A DNA stretch of 64,000 nucleotides from Pseudozobellia thermophila. Lineage in GTDB: Bacteria > Bacteroidota > Bacteroidia > Flavobacteriales > Flavobacteriaceae. Both the position numbers and the translations under genes were made by a program. A model generated the notes under the pieces. That model was given only the letters and a program-made list of their open reading frames with translations, was not told the DNA's origin and ran no database searches. Of this stretch, positions 33,850-42,492 are shown one piece after another; the first letter of the stretch is position 1, and every line of letters begins with the position of its first letter. The stretch lies in assembly GCF_900141855.1 (NCBI RefSeq), contig NZ_FQYU01000007.1:62001-126000 (forward strand). The letters run 5' to 3'.

Positions 33850-35316
33850 ATGGAAAACCTCAAGAACCAGATTTTTTCTTCCTACAAGAGAAACCCCGTT
33901 CTCTATGACGAAATCTATGACAAAAAAGGACAGGTAAAGGAAGTGTATTCCAAGCTTTTCAATCTTTACGGGGAACATTCGATCAGCGATTTTGTCAATT
34001 TGAACGAAAAGGCCAAGGCATCATTTTTTAACCAGGGGATTACCTTTCAGGTATACGATAAAAAGAAAACCAAGGAAAAAATATTTCCGTTCGACCTCTT
34101 TCCGCGCATTATACCTCCTGAAGAGTGGGCCATCATCGAATCGGGGGCCATACAACGCAGCCGGGCGCTCAACCTGTTCTTATGGGACATCTATCACGAC
34201 AAAAAGATAATAAGGCAAAAGGTCGTTCCCATGGAACTCATCAGCTCGTCGACCAATTACTTGGACCAAATGACAAACATCGACCCCCCGGGCGGAATTT
34301 ACAACCACATCTCCGGAACGGATGTCATCAAGCACAACGACGGCCAATATTACGTTTTGGAAGACAATATTAGATGCCCGAGCGGGGTCAGTTATGTAAT
34401 CTGCAACCGCACGGCCTTAAAAAGGGCACTTTTTGGTGTTTTCAACCATTATAAGACCTATTCGGTAACCAATTATGCCGAAAACCTCCTCGACTTACTC
34501 GAAACGGTAAAACCCAATGGTGTCGACGCCCCCAATGTCGTCGTGATTACCCCGGGCATGTACAATTCGGCCTTTTACGAACACTCGTATCTGGCCAAGA
34601 CCATGGGTGTCGAACTTGTAGAGGGGCGCGACCTCTTTGTCGAAAACGACTTCGTTTATATGAAAACCATTCAAGGCCCCCAAAAGGTGGATATCATTTA
34701 CCGAAGGATCGACGATGCCTTTATCGACCCCCTGGAATTTAGACCTGATTCCACATTGGGCGTGCCCGGACTCTTCGCCGCTTACAAAAAGGGCAACGTA
34801 ACCTTGGCCAACGCACCCGGCACGGGGGTTGCCGACGACAAGGCCATTTATACCTATATGCCCGAGATCATTCGATATTACCTCAATGAAGAGCCCATTC
34901 TCAACAACGTTCACACCTACCACTGCAGTAGGCCCAAAGAACTAAAGTACGTTCTGGAACATATAAGGGAACTGGTCATCAAACCGGTAGACGAAGCCGG
35001 TGGGTATGGCATTTCCATCGGAAACCGATTGAGCTCGAAGGAGGTTGAAAGGGTAAAGGCAGAGGTTCAATCCAATCCCCGGAAATACGTGGCCCAACCC
35101 ATTTTATCGCTTTCGGTACACCCGACCTATATCGACAAAAACGAATCTTTCGAACAGCGCCATGTCGACCTAAGGACCTTTACGGTACTGGGAAAGGACA
35201 AAGAGTTTGTACTTAAAGGGGGCTTGACCCGGGTGGCCCTTAAAAAGGGCAATTTGATCGTCAATTCATCCCAAGGTGGGGGATCAAAGGATACTTGGGT
35301 CTTAAAACCCCAATAA
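33850..35316 (+). CDS. circularly permuted ATP-grasp protein (COG2308 type)
   Basis: 488 residues, soluble. Recognised by the order PRIIPPEEWAIIESGAIQRSRALN (cut: PRIIPPEEWAIIESG, about 98-112), VLEDNIRCPSGVSYVICNR (about 173-191), VDIIYRRIDDAFIDPLEF (about 281) and the nucleotide-binding VIKPVDEAGGYGISIG (about 379-394). The ATP-grasp elements occur in permuted order. Such proteins are predicted amide/peptide ligases that couple ATP hydrolysis to bond formation; no product has been established for this group. It is the first gene of a three-gene unit with an alpha-E protein and a transglutaminase-like protein (gaps 67 and 74 bases). Confidence 0.93.
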   Translation: MENLKNQIFSSYKRNPVLYDEIYDKKGQVKEVYSKLFNLYGEHSISDFVNLNEKAKASFFNQGITFQVYDKKKTKEKIFPFDLFPRIIPPEEWAIIESGAIQRSRALNLFLWDIYHDKKIIRQKVVPMELISSSTNYLDQMTNIDPPGGIYNHISGTDVIKHNDGQYYVLEDNIRCPSGVSYVICNRTALKRALFGVFNHYKTYSVTNYAENLLDLLETVKPNGVDAPNVVVITPGMYNSAFYEHSYLAKTMGVELVEGRDLFVENDFVYMKTIQGPQKVDIIYRRIDDAFIDPLEFRPDSTLGVPGLFAAYKKGNVTLANAPGTGVADDKAIYTYMPEIIRYYLNEEPILNNVHTYHCSRPKELKYVLEHIRELVIKPVDEAGGYGISIGNRLSSKEVERVKAEVQSNPRKYVAQPILSLSVHPTYIDKNESFEQRHVDLRTFTVLGKDKEFVLKGGLTRVALKKGNLIVNSSQGGGSKDTWVLKPQ

Positions 35317-35383
35317 GGTATTGGACATCCTCCAATCGATTGTTCGACCCAATTAAACAAAAACCAACACATAAAAGATATCT

Positions 35384-36331
35384 ATGCTTGCACGCGTCGC
35401 CAATAACCTGTTCTGGATGGGCCGATATATAGAACGTTCAGAACACATTGCCCGATACCTCAGGGTCAACTATTTTTCATCCCTCGATGCCCCCAACCAA
35501 CTATCCCAATCCAGGCAATTCGTTTTGCGCTCCATGTTGACCATGGTGGGGTCCCCCATAGACGATGAATCCGTTCTCCTCAATGAAGAAGAGGTCCTTT
35601 ACAAGATTGGCCTCGACCCCAATTACCCCTCATCGATCATCAACAACGTTAGAAATTCGCGCGAGAACGCCAATAGTGCCAGGGACTTGATCTCTACGGA
35701 ACTCTACGAATCGATCAACAAATTCTTCCATTTTATATCGAACTACGACGCCCAGGTATATACAAAGAACGGACTTCACGACTTTACCCTGAACGTCACC
35801 GAAATGTCGTCCATTCTCAGGGGCAAGGTGCGCAGCACCCTGATGCACGATGAAATTTATGCCATAATAATGATGGGGGGCAACATCGAACGGGCCACCC
35901 AGATCATCCGTATAATAAACGCCAAATTTATCGACGCCCAAAAGGCCCAGGGCAGTTATGGCGACAAATTCAAGAACAGTTTTGAATGGACCACCCTTTT
36001 AAAATGTACGGAGTCGTACGACATGATGCGCAGATTTTATAAAAAAACCCCGAATAGTATCACTACCTTGGAGTTTTTGATCCTAAACCCCGATTGCCCG
36101 CGATCCATAATGAACAGTTTGAACCAAGTGTACAAGCACATAAAGATCCTAGATCACGGCAAAAGGCCCGATAAGGACTCTACGGCTTTTTTGGTGGGCA
36201 AGGTGCGGGCCGATTACGAATTCAAAAGCATAGCCGAAATAGAAAACGACATACAATCCATAATCAACAAGACCTTGGACCGCCTTTATGAGATCAGCCA
36301 GAAAATGGAAAAGGAATTTTTCAGCTATTAA
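35384..36331 (+). CDS. alpha-E domain protein (DUF403, COG2307)
   Basis: 315 residues, almost entirely helical by composition. The start MLARVANNLFWMGRYIERSE is the diagnostic N-terminus of alpha-E proteins; the segment NSARDLISTELYESINKF and the C-terminal SIINKTLDRLYEIS fit the same family. The biochemical role is unknown; it always tends to occur beside COG2308 ATP-grasp and transglutaminase genes, as here, and is presumed to work with them. No signal peptide or membrane segment. Confidence 0.92.
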   Translation: MLARVANNLFWMGRYIERSEHIARYLRVNYFSSLDAPNQLSQSRQFVLRSMLTMVGSPIDDESVLLNEEEVLYKIGLDPNYPSSIINNVRNSRENANSARDLISTELYESINKFFHFISNYDAQVYTKNGLHDFTLNVTEMSSILRGKVRSTLMHDEIYAIIMMGGNIERATQIIRIINAKFIDAQKAQGSYGDKFKNSFEWTTLLKCTESYDMMRRFYKKTPNSITTLEFLILNPDCPRSIMNSLNQVYKHIKILDHGKRPDKDSTAFLVGKVRADYEFKSIAEIENDIQSIINKTLDRLYEISQKMEKEFFSY

Positions 36332-36405
36332 GCCCTTTCCCCTATGCCAACCACCAATGGCTCCCGGGCGCCAAAAATTGACCGTAACCCCTTGATAAAC
36401 AAACT

Positions 36406-37263
36406 ATGTCATTAGAATATTTCATTACCTATAAGGCCGAAAATACATACGAGGAATGGGTACACGAGGCATATTGGCAATTTCTGGTCGTTCCCGAAGA
36501 GAACGACTCCCAACAATTTATAGGTGTCGATTTTAACAACTCCATAAACGCCAGGCACGAGTTCTCCATCAACGGATACGGTTTTAAGACCATTCGGGTA
36601 CACCCAAAGGACAGGTTTAAGGAGATTACCTTTGAGGCCAATTTCAAGTTGATAAAGAAAAAGATCAATCCCTTCGATTTTAAACCCGAAGTCGACAGGG
36701 TAAAGTCATACGCCAAAATTCAGGAACTCGATTTTAAGGTCGATTTCGATGCCCATTTAAAAACGACGGTCTTCACCTCGGTTCCGAACGAAAAAAAGGG
36801 CTTGTTCGAATTCGATAAGGACAAGTCGATCTTCGACAACCTCTTGGCCCTTAACCAATTCACTTACAAGCACATTCAGTTCGATGCCCACGCCACCGAT
36901 GTGCATACCACATTGAAAGAGGTACTCGAAATACGCAAAGGGGTTTGCCAAGACTTCACCCATTTGTTTTGCGCCCTGGCCCGGGCCAACGGAATTCCCG
37001 CCCGTTATGTATCGGGGTATTTACACCAGGGCAACGGCTATTTTGGCGATTCGCAGATGCACGCCTGGGCAGAAGCCTATGTGCCCTACGTAGGCTGGAT
37101 AGGTTTTGACCCGACCAACGATATCTTGGCCGATACCAACCACATAAAGGTAGCACACGGCAAGGACTATGTCGATTGCTCCCCTTTAAAAGGAATTGTC
37201 TACACGGCCGGCAAGAACAAGACCGTCCACTCGGTGCAGGTGAACGGGCAAAACCAACAATGA
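36406..37263 (+). CDS. transglutaminase-like cysteine peptidase family protein
   Basis: 285 residues. A conserved N-terminal beta domain (about 1-120) precedes the transglutaminase core. The triad is C181 in RKGVCQDFTHLF, H219 in QMHAWAEAYVP and D235 in WIGFDPTND. Members cleave or form amide bonds; in this gene context a role in trimming or cross-linking the ATP-grasp product is plausible. There is no signal peptide, so it should be cytoplasmic together with its two partners. Last gene of the operon. Confidence 0.92.
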   Translation: MSLEYFITYKAENTYEEWVHEAYWQFLVVPEENDSQQFIGVDFNNSINARHEFSINGYGFKTIRVHPKDRFKEITFEANFKLIKKKINPFDFKPEVDRVKSYAKIQELDFKVDFDAHLKTTVFTSVPNEKKGLFEFDKDKSIFDNLLALNQFTYKHIQFDAHATDVHTTLKEVLEIRKGVCQDFTHLFCALARANGIPARYVSGYLHQGNGYFGDSQMHAWAEAYVPYVGWIGFDPTNDILADTNHIKVAHGKDYVDCSPLKGIVYTAGKNKTVHSVQVNGQNQQ

Positions 37264-37363
37264 CATCCAAGGGGCCCCAGCCCTAAAGGCCTAATGCCGA
37301 TCGCGGTACATATGCCCGTGCCAACATTCGACCATTTACTGCATAAGAGACAAAAAAGAGTAT

Positions 37364-37371
37364 TATTTTTG
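37364..37371 (+). promoter_or_regulatory. Bacteroidota -7 promoter element of prfB
   Basis: TATTTTTG (TAnnTTTG), 18 bases before the prfB ATG at 37390. Confidence 0.6.
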
Positions 37372-37389
37372 CATGAAAAACAAAATACG

Positions 37390-38491
37390 ATGATAATAAC
37401 CACTGACCTGTTCAAAGGTCTTCAGGATCGCCTTGGTGCGTTAAGGAGGTATCTTTGACGTCGATGCGAAACTTATTGAAATAGAGAACGAACAAGAAAA
37501 GACCTTGGCTCCCGATTTTTGGGACAATCCCCAGGAAGCCCAGGCCCATATGAAGTTCATTCAGTCAAAGAAACAGTGGGTAGACGACTACAATGCCGCC
37601 CAAACCTTGGTAGGAGACCTCGAAGTGCTGCTTGAATTTTTGCAGGAAGGGGATGTTACCGAGGAAGAGGTACAAAGCCAGTACGAAAAGGCTCTCGACC
37701 AAATCGAGAAGCTGGAGTTCAAGAACATGCTCTCGGAAGAGGGCGACGAGCTGCCTGCCGTCTTACAGATAACCGCGGGCGCCGGTGGCACCGAAAGCTG
37801 CGATTGGGCCTCCATGCTTATGCGGATGTACATGATGTGGGCCGACAAAAACGGCTATAAGGTCAAGGAGCTGAACTATCAGGAAGGCGATGTTGCGGGC
37901 ATAAAGACCGTTACCCTCGAAATCGATGGCGACTACGCCTTTGGCTGGTTAAAGGGCGAGAACGGTGTGCACAGGTTGGTGCGAATATCGCCGTTCGACA
38001 GCAATGCGAAACGCCATACCTCGTTTGCATCGGTTTATGTCTACCCCCTAGTCGACGACAGTATTGAAATCGAAGTGAATCCGGCCGACATTACCATAAC
38101 CACGGCCCGTTCGAGTGGTGCCGGCGGACAGAACGTAAACAAAGTGGAGACCAAGGTACAATTGGTACACCATCCTACGGGCATACAGATTTCCTGTTCC
38201 GATTCGCGAAGTCAACACGACAACCGGGCCACAGCGATGAAAATGCTAAAATCGCAGCTGTACGAAATAGAGCTGCGAAAGAAAATGGAGGCCCGAAACG
38301 AGATCGAATCCTCTAAAATGAAGATCGAATGGGGATCGCAGATCAGAAACTATGTCATGCACCCCTACAAACTGGTAAAAGATGTACGTACCGGTGAAGA
38401 AACGGGCAATGTCGACTCCGTAATGGACGGCGATATCGATGCCTTTCTCAAGGCCTATTTGATGATGATGGGCCAAAAAGAAGAAGAATAA
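37390..38491 (+). CDS. prfB: peptide chain release factor 2, with programmed +1 frameshift
   Basis: The gene starts at ATG 37390, reads 22 codons to an in-frame TGA (37456-37458), and continues in the +1 frame from GAC at 37457. The shift site is AGGAGG-TAT-CTT-TGA-C, with an internal Shine-Dalgarno-like AGGAGG three bases before the CTT slippery codon, as in E. coli. The resulting 366-residue protein carries the stop-codon-recognition motif SPF ([12 protein letters not shown]) and the catalytic GGQ ([14 protein letters not shown]). It releases peptides at UGA and UAA on the ribosome and controls its own level, because low RF2 favours the shift. Starting instead at a later Met would remove domain 1. 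Confidence 0.97.
37444..37459 (+). promoter_or_regulatory. programmed +1 frameshift signal in prfB
   Basis: AGGAGGTATCTTTGAC: SD-like AGGAGG, slippery CTT, in-frame TGA followed by C (weak termination context). Confidence 0.95.
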
Positions 38492-38529
38492 GCCAATTAA
38501 GGATTTCAGAATTACTTAACAAAAACACG

Positions 38530-38877
38530 ATGATTAAAATATATCACAATCCCCGCTGTAGAAAATCGAGGGAAGGTTTGGGACTGGTCGAAAAATCAGG
38601 ACAAGATTACGAGGTGGTCAAATATTTGGAAGAGGTGCCCACAAAGGAAGACTTACGCCAAATCATAAGTTGTTTGGGCATCACCCCCGAAATGTTGGTA
38701 AGAAAGAACGAGGCCGTTTGGAAAGAAAAGTACAGGGGCCGGTTGCTCTCCGACGAAGACATACTCGATGCCATGGTCGAGCACCCCAAATTGATCGAGC
38801 GCCCTATTGTCGTAAAGGGCAACAAGGCCGTGATCGGCAGGCCCCCGGAACGCATCACGGAAATTCTTTCCGAATAA
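38530..38877 (+). CDS. arsC: ArsC/Spx-family arsenate reductase (glutaredoxin type)
   Basis: 115 residues, thioredoxin fold. The catalytic cysteine is C10 in YHNPRCRKSREGL, and the C-terminal family block IERPIVVKGNKAVIGRPPE is intact. The protein is shorter than plasmid ArsC (141) and about the size of YffB-type members, so arsenate reduction is the family name rather than proven. No ars operon genes are adjacent. It follows prfB by 38 bases on the same strand. Confidence 0.88.
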   Translation: MIKIYHNPRCRKSREGLGLVEKSGQDYEVVKYLEEVPTKEDLRQIISCLGITPEMLVRKNEAVWKEKYRGRLLSDEDILDAMVEHPKLIERPIVVKGNKAVIGRPPERITEILSE

Positions 38878-38963
38878 CCAGGCTTCCACACCCATAGCCG
38901 TGTATTTCGTTTGCACTTAATTAGGCAAGTAACAAAATAATAAGGTTCGCCCTAAATATTTGG

Positions 38964-38971
38964 TACATTTG
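38964..38971 (+). promoter_or_regulatory. Bacteroidota -7 promoter element
   Basis: TACATTTG (TAnnTTTG), 82 bases before the ATG at 39054, heading the Lys-rich protein/receptor pair. Confidence 0.5.
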
Positions 38972-39053
38972 TTGTTCATTTAATTTAACAAAGCTTTAAC
39001 CTTGACCGGTTAAACCTTCAAACAATATTTTAATCTAATAAACCGATATCGTC

Positions 39054-39551
39054 ATGAACAACTATATCAACTATACGCTCTTATTTTTTGCAATGGTCCT
39101 TGGCGGGGCCGAATTACAGGCCCAATACGGCTACGGTTACGGAAGCGGTTATGGCTATGGCTATGGAAGGCAACGAAATGCCATTCCACAGGTAGAGCAA
39201 ACGCCCAAGGAGCCCGAGCCCAAAACGGCCGAGCAGATCGTCGATGCCGAGATGCCCAAGATTTCGGAAACATTGGAACTCAATGAATTCGAGAGCGCCG
39301 TACTGAGCTCCATTCTAAAAAAATACGTTCAGAAGCGCATCGAGATGCAAATCCTGGAGTTGAGTCCGGAACAGATGCGCGAGGGCATGGAAAAGATTAC
39401 GAAGGCCCAAGACGAGGAGCTTAAGGCGGGATTGCCCTTGGAGAAATACGAGGCTTTCGTCGAAATGCAAAAAAAGGGCATTCAAAAAGCCCAAAAGGAG
39501 AAGAAAAAAGAGAAAAAACGTAAAAAGAAGAAAAACAAAGACCAAACATGA
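39054..39551 (+). CDS. exported Tyr-Gly-repeat protein with Lys-rich tail, function unknown
   Basis: 165 residues with a signal peptide ending near ELQAQ. The mature protein begins with a Tyr-Gly repeat (YGYGYGSGYGYGYG), continues with a helical segment (about 60-135; LNEFESAVLSSILKKY, LSPEQMREGMEKI) and ends in about 25 residues that are mostly lysine. The helical part recalls Spy/CpxP-like or DUF4890-like periplasmic proteins but is not a clear match. Its stop codon overlaps the ATG of the beta-barrel receptor gene by 4 bases, so the two are translationally coupled and probably work together at the outer membrane. Confidence 0.7.
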   Translation: MNNYINYTLLFFAMVLGGAELQAQYGYGYGSGYGYGYGRQRNAIPQVEQTPKEPEPKTAEQIVDAEMPKISETLELNEFESAVLSSILKKYVQKRIEMQILELSPEQMREGMEKITKAQDEELKAGLPLEKYEAFVEMQKKGIQKAQKEKKKEKKRKKKKNKDQT

Positions 39552-42037
39552 AAAAACTGTTCCTACTAGCCCTTACCATTATTACCACCAACACGTTCTC
39601 CCAAAGACCGCAAGGAAAGGCAAAAGAATCCATTAAAATTTCAGGAACAGTCATAGACAAGGAAACAGGTACCCCCTTGGAATACGCCACACTGGTGTTG
39701 CAAAGTATACAAGACCCGTCGAAGATCAGCGGGGGCATTACCGATATCGACGGTAAATTCAACGTAGAAGTGCCCGGTGGCCAATACAACGCCTCTATAG
39801 AATACATCGGCTATAAGACCTATAAACTTCCCCAAACCTCATTCGACCGATCTACCGATATAGGTACCGTCTATCTCGAAATAGCGGCGGCCGAACTCGA
39901 AGGGGTTGAAGTGGTCGGCGAAAAGACCACGGTCGAGGTCCGACTCGACAAACGAATTTACAACATAGGCAAAGACATTACCACGAGCGGCGCCACCATT
40001 AGCGATGCCCTCAACAACGTACCCTCGGTAGATGTCGATGTGGAGGGCGCCATCAGTTTAAGGGGTAACGAAAACGTTAGAATATTGATCAACGGGAAAC
40101 CTTCGGCCTTGGCCGGGTTTGGCTCTACGGATGCCTTGCAGCAATTGCCCGCCGACGCCATTGAAAAGGTAGAGGTCATTACCAGTCCTTCCGCCAGGTA
40201 CGATGCGGAGGGAACGGCAGGCATCTTGAACATTGTGCTCAAAAGGGAAAAAACCTTGGGCCTCAACGGTTCGGTGAACACATATATCGGATATCCGGCC
40301 AACAGCGGCCTTACGGCCAACATCAACATGAGAACCGATAAGTTCAACATCTTCAACACCACGGGTGTCCGTTATCGCGATTCCCCGGGAAGCGCCTATT
40401 TTGACAACACCTACTCCTCCGGAAGTTACGACAGGATCATCGAGGACAGGATTTATAACAGGCTCGACAAATCCCTGAATACCAATTTGGGCATCCAATA
40501 TTTTATCAATGACCAGTCATCGATTACGGCAAGCGCCTTCTACCGCCTATCAAAGGATGAGGATTTGACCGAAAATACAAATGAGCGCTACAATTTGAAC
40601 CAATTGGCCGACAACACCTTTCGCGAAGAGAGCGAGGTCGAGGACGACAACGACTACCAAGTGGCGTTAAACTATGAAAACAACCTGGACGACGACGGCC
40701 AAAAACTGACGGTAGATTTTCAATACTCCAAGTCAGACGAAACAAAACCGTCGATCATTGAAGAGCGCCAAACCCTGCCCAGCGACCAGTTGATCGCCTT
40801 GGAGAACATCTACGAGAACGAAGTGGAAAACGAGTACCTGATTCAGGCCGATTACGTATTGCCCATGGGCGAATCGCAGTTTGAAATTGGCTATCGTGGC
40901 AATCTCGAGGAAAACATCACCGACTATAGACTCGATTCGCTCGACCAAAGTACCGGGCTGTTCAATACAAACAAGGACCTCACCAACAAGTTTACGTACG
41001 ACGAAAACGTGCATGCGCTTTACTCCCAGTACGGTAATAAGTTCGGGAATTTCTCCTTTTTATTGGGCCTACGCCTCGAGAACACGCAACTAAAGGGGCA
41101 ACTGGAATCGGAATACGATGCCAGTGAACTGGAGGAAGACCTCGGTGTCGCCGTAGACGCCAATTTTGACAAGAATTATCTAGGACTCTTCCCTACCGTA
41201 AATTTGATCTATGAGCTGGATGAAGAAGGTATGCAAAGCATTTCCCTGGGCTATAACCGCCGAATAAACAGGCCTCGTGGTTTCTATATCAATCCCTTCC
41301 CCTCGCGTTCGAGCAGAACGAACATATTTCAAGGAAACCCCGACCTGAACCCTGCCTTCTCCAATACCTTTGACCTCGGCTATCTCAAACGATGGGACAA
41401 GTTGACCCTGACGTCGTCTATATACTATCAAAGGGAAACGGACTCTTTTGAACGGGTCCAGCAGTCCACAGGGCAAACGACCACCGATGGAATCGATATT
41501 ATCCGGACCCTCCCCATCAACCTATCTACCGAAAACAGGTACGGGGCCGAGGCCGGTATTCTTTACAATCCGGCCAAATGGTTGCGCTTGAACAGCAGTG
41601 TTAACGTCTTCAAGTTTGACAAGGAAGGGGTTTACGACGGCGTGGATTACGGGGCCGACAACACCAGTTGGTTTGGTCGGTTTAGCTCCAAGGTTTCCTT
41701 GCCGAAGAAGATCGAATGGCAGACCAACGCCTTTTACCGAGGGCCTAGCCAAAACTCACAAACGGAAAGCGATGGACTCTTCCGTATCGACTTGGCCTTT
41801 AGCAAGGATATCATGAAGGATAACGGCACCGTTTCGCTGAACGTCAGCGATTTGTTGAATTCATTTAAACGCGAATCCTATACCGAAACCGATTTTTTCA
41901 CTTCGCGTAGCGAGTTCCAGTGGAGAAAACGATCGTTCAGGCTATCCTTTGTCTACCGCTTCAATCAACCCAAGGAACGCAATGGAAACGGCCGCGGCGG
42001 CAATGACGACGGTGGGGACGAAGATATGGAAGGCTAG
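39548..42037 (+). CDS. TonB-receptor-like outer-membrane beta-barrel protein
   Basis: 829 residues with a signal peptide (LFLLALTIITTNTFSQ). Order of parts: a carboxypeptidase-regulatory-like domain (about 30-110; ISGTVIDKETGTPLEYATL, IDGKFNVEVPGG), a plug-like domain (about 125-230; GATISDALNNVPSVDVD, IRILINGKPSAL-type text, YDAEGTAGILNIVLK) and a long beta barrel ending in aromatic FRLSFVYRF plus a short Gly/Asp-rich tail. It belongs to the outer-membrane beta-barrel protein group (OMP_b-brl_3) rather than SusC. No SusD partner follows; the coupled upstream gene encodes the Lys-rich protein. Ligand unknown. Confidence 0.9.
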   Translation: MKKLFLLALTIITTNTFSQRPQGKAKESIKISGTVIDKETGTPLEYATLVLQSIQDPSKISGGITDIDGKFNVEVPGGQYNASIEYIGYKTYKLPQTSFDRSTDIGTVYLEIAAAELEGVEVVGEKTTVEVRLDKRIYNIGKDITTSGATISDALNNVPSVDVDVEGAISLRGNENVRILINGKPSALAGFGSTDALQQLPADAIEKVEVITSPSARYDAEGTAGILNIVLKREKTLGLNGSVNTYIGYPANSGLTANINMRTDKFNIFNTTGVRYRDSPGSAYFDNTYSSGSYDRIIEDRIYNRLDKSLNTNLGIQYFINDQSSITASAFYRLSKDEDLTENTNERYNLNQLADNTFREESEVEDDNDYQVALNYENNLDDDGQKLTVDFQYSKSDETKPSIIEERQTLPSDQLIALENIYENEVENEYLIQADYVLPMGESQFEIGYRGNLEENITDYRLDSLDQSTGLFNTNKDLTNKFTYDENVHALYSQYGNKFGNFSFLLGLRLENTQLKGQLESEYDASELEEDLGVAVDANFDKNYLGLFPTVNLIYELDEEGMQSISLGYNRRINRPRGFYINPFPSRSSRTNIFQGNPDLNPAFSNTFDLGYLKRWDKLTLTSSIYYQRETDSFERVQQSTGQTTTDGIDIIRTLPINLSTENRYGAEAGILYNPAKWLRLNSSVNVFKFDKEGVYDGVDYGADNTSWFGRFSSKVSLPKKIEWQTNAFYRGPSQNSQTESDGLFRIDLAFSKDIMKDNGTVSLNVSDLLNSFKRESYTETDFFTSRSEFQWRKRSFRLSFVYRFNQPKERNGNGRGGNDDGGDEDMEG

Positions 42038-42047
42038 AAGCCCCTCC

Positions 42048-42072
42048 CCCCTAAGAACGTAGGTTCTTGGGG
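42048..42072 (+). terminator. first hairpin behind the receptor gene
   Basis: CCCCTAAGAAC and GTTCTTGGGG pair with one bulged T. No T-run follows, so it is an auxiliary hairpin in front of the stronger terminator at 42082. Confidence 0.4.
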
Positions 42073-42081
42073 CTAACACAC

Positions 42082-42120
42082 AAAAAAAAAGGAACGCCAA
42101 AATGCGTTCCTTTTTTTTTT
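42082..42120. terminator. bidirectional terminator with A9/T10 flanks
   Basis: GGAACGC (42091-42097) pairs with GCGTTCC (42104-42110), loop CAAAAT; nine A before and ten or more T after extend the stem. It closes the receptor gene and the convergent small membrane-protein gene. Confidence 0.9.
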
Positions 42121-42150
42121 TTTTATATGATTTATATCGTGGATAAAAAC

Positions 42151-42321
42151 CTAGGCGCTACGACTTGCCTTTTTCTTTTCCCTCCACTCCTTGTAAAGTT
42201 CGATAAGGTTTCCGCCCAACCAATAGGGTACAACGAAAGTCAATAAAAAAATCATCAACCAAAATCCTATGGTCAAGATGGTCAAAAATGCTAAAAATCC
42301 GAGGTATTGATCAAATTCCAT
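42151..42321 (-). CDS. 56-aa membrane protein
   Basis: 57 codons from ATG 42321, reading MEFDQYLGFLAFLTILTIGF, a long hydrophobic stretch to about residue 36 that could hold one or two membrane segments, then a charged cytoplasmic tail (LIELYKEWREKKKASRSA). Codon use and the hydrophobic/basic layout support a real gene, and it ends right at the bidirectional terminator. Function unknown. Confidence 0.6.
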   Translation of the reverse strand: MEFDQYLGFLAFLTILTIGFWLMIFLLTFVVPYWLGGNLIELYKEWREKKKASRSA

Positions 42322-42451
42322 TTATAAAATTTTGCTGTACAAAGATACTTGAGAAAGCATGAGAATTGCAAGTGATAACCTAAAAAAAATCCAATCCGTC
42401 CTAAAATTTAAATTTTCATATACCACGGATGGAAATAAATACGCTATGTCC

Positions 42452-42459
42452 TACCTTTG
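42452..42459 (+). promoter_or_regulatory. Bacteroidota -7 promoter element of fumC
   Basis: TACCTTTG (TAnnTTTG), 33 bases before the ATG at 42493. Confidence 0.6.
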
Positions 42460-42492
42460 TTTGTGCGATTTCAATAACGAAATATTATCAAA

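Noticed and set aside
37505-38491. prfB starting at the later in-frame codon
   Set aside because: The upstream 22 codons plus the AGGAGG-CTT-TGA-C signal show a programmed frameshift, so the real start is at 37390.
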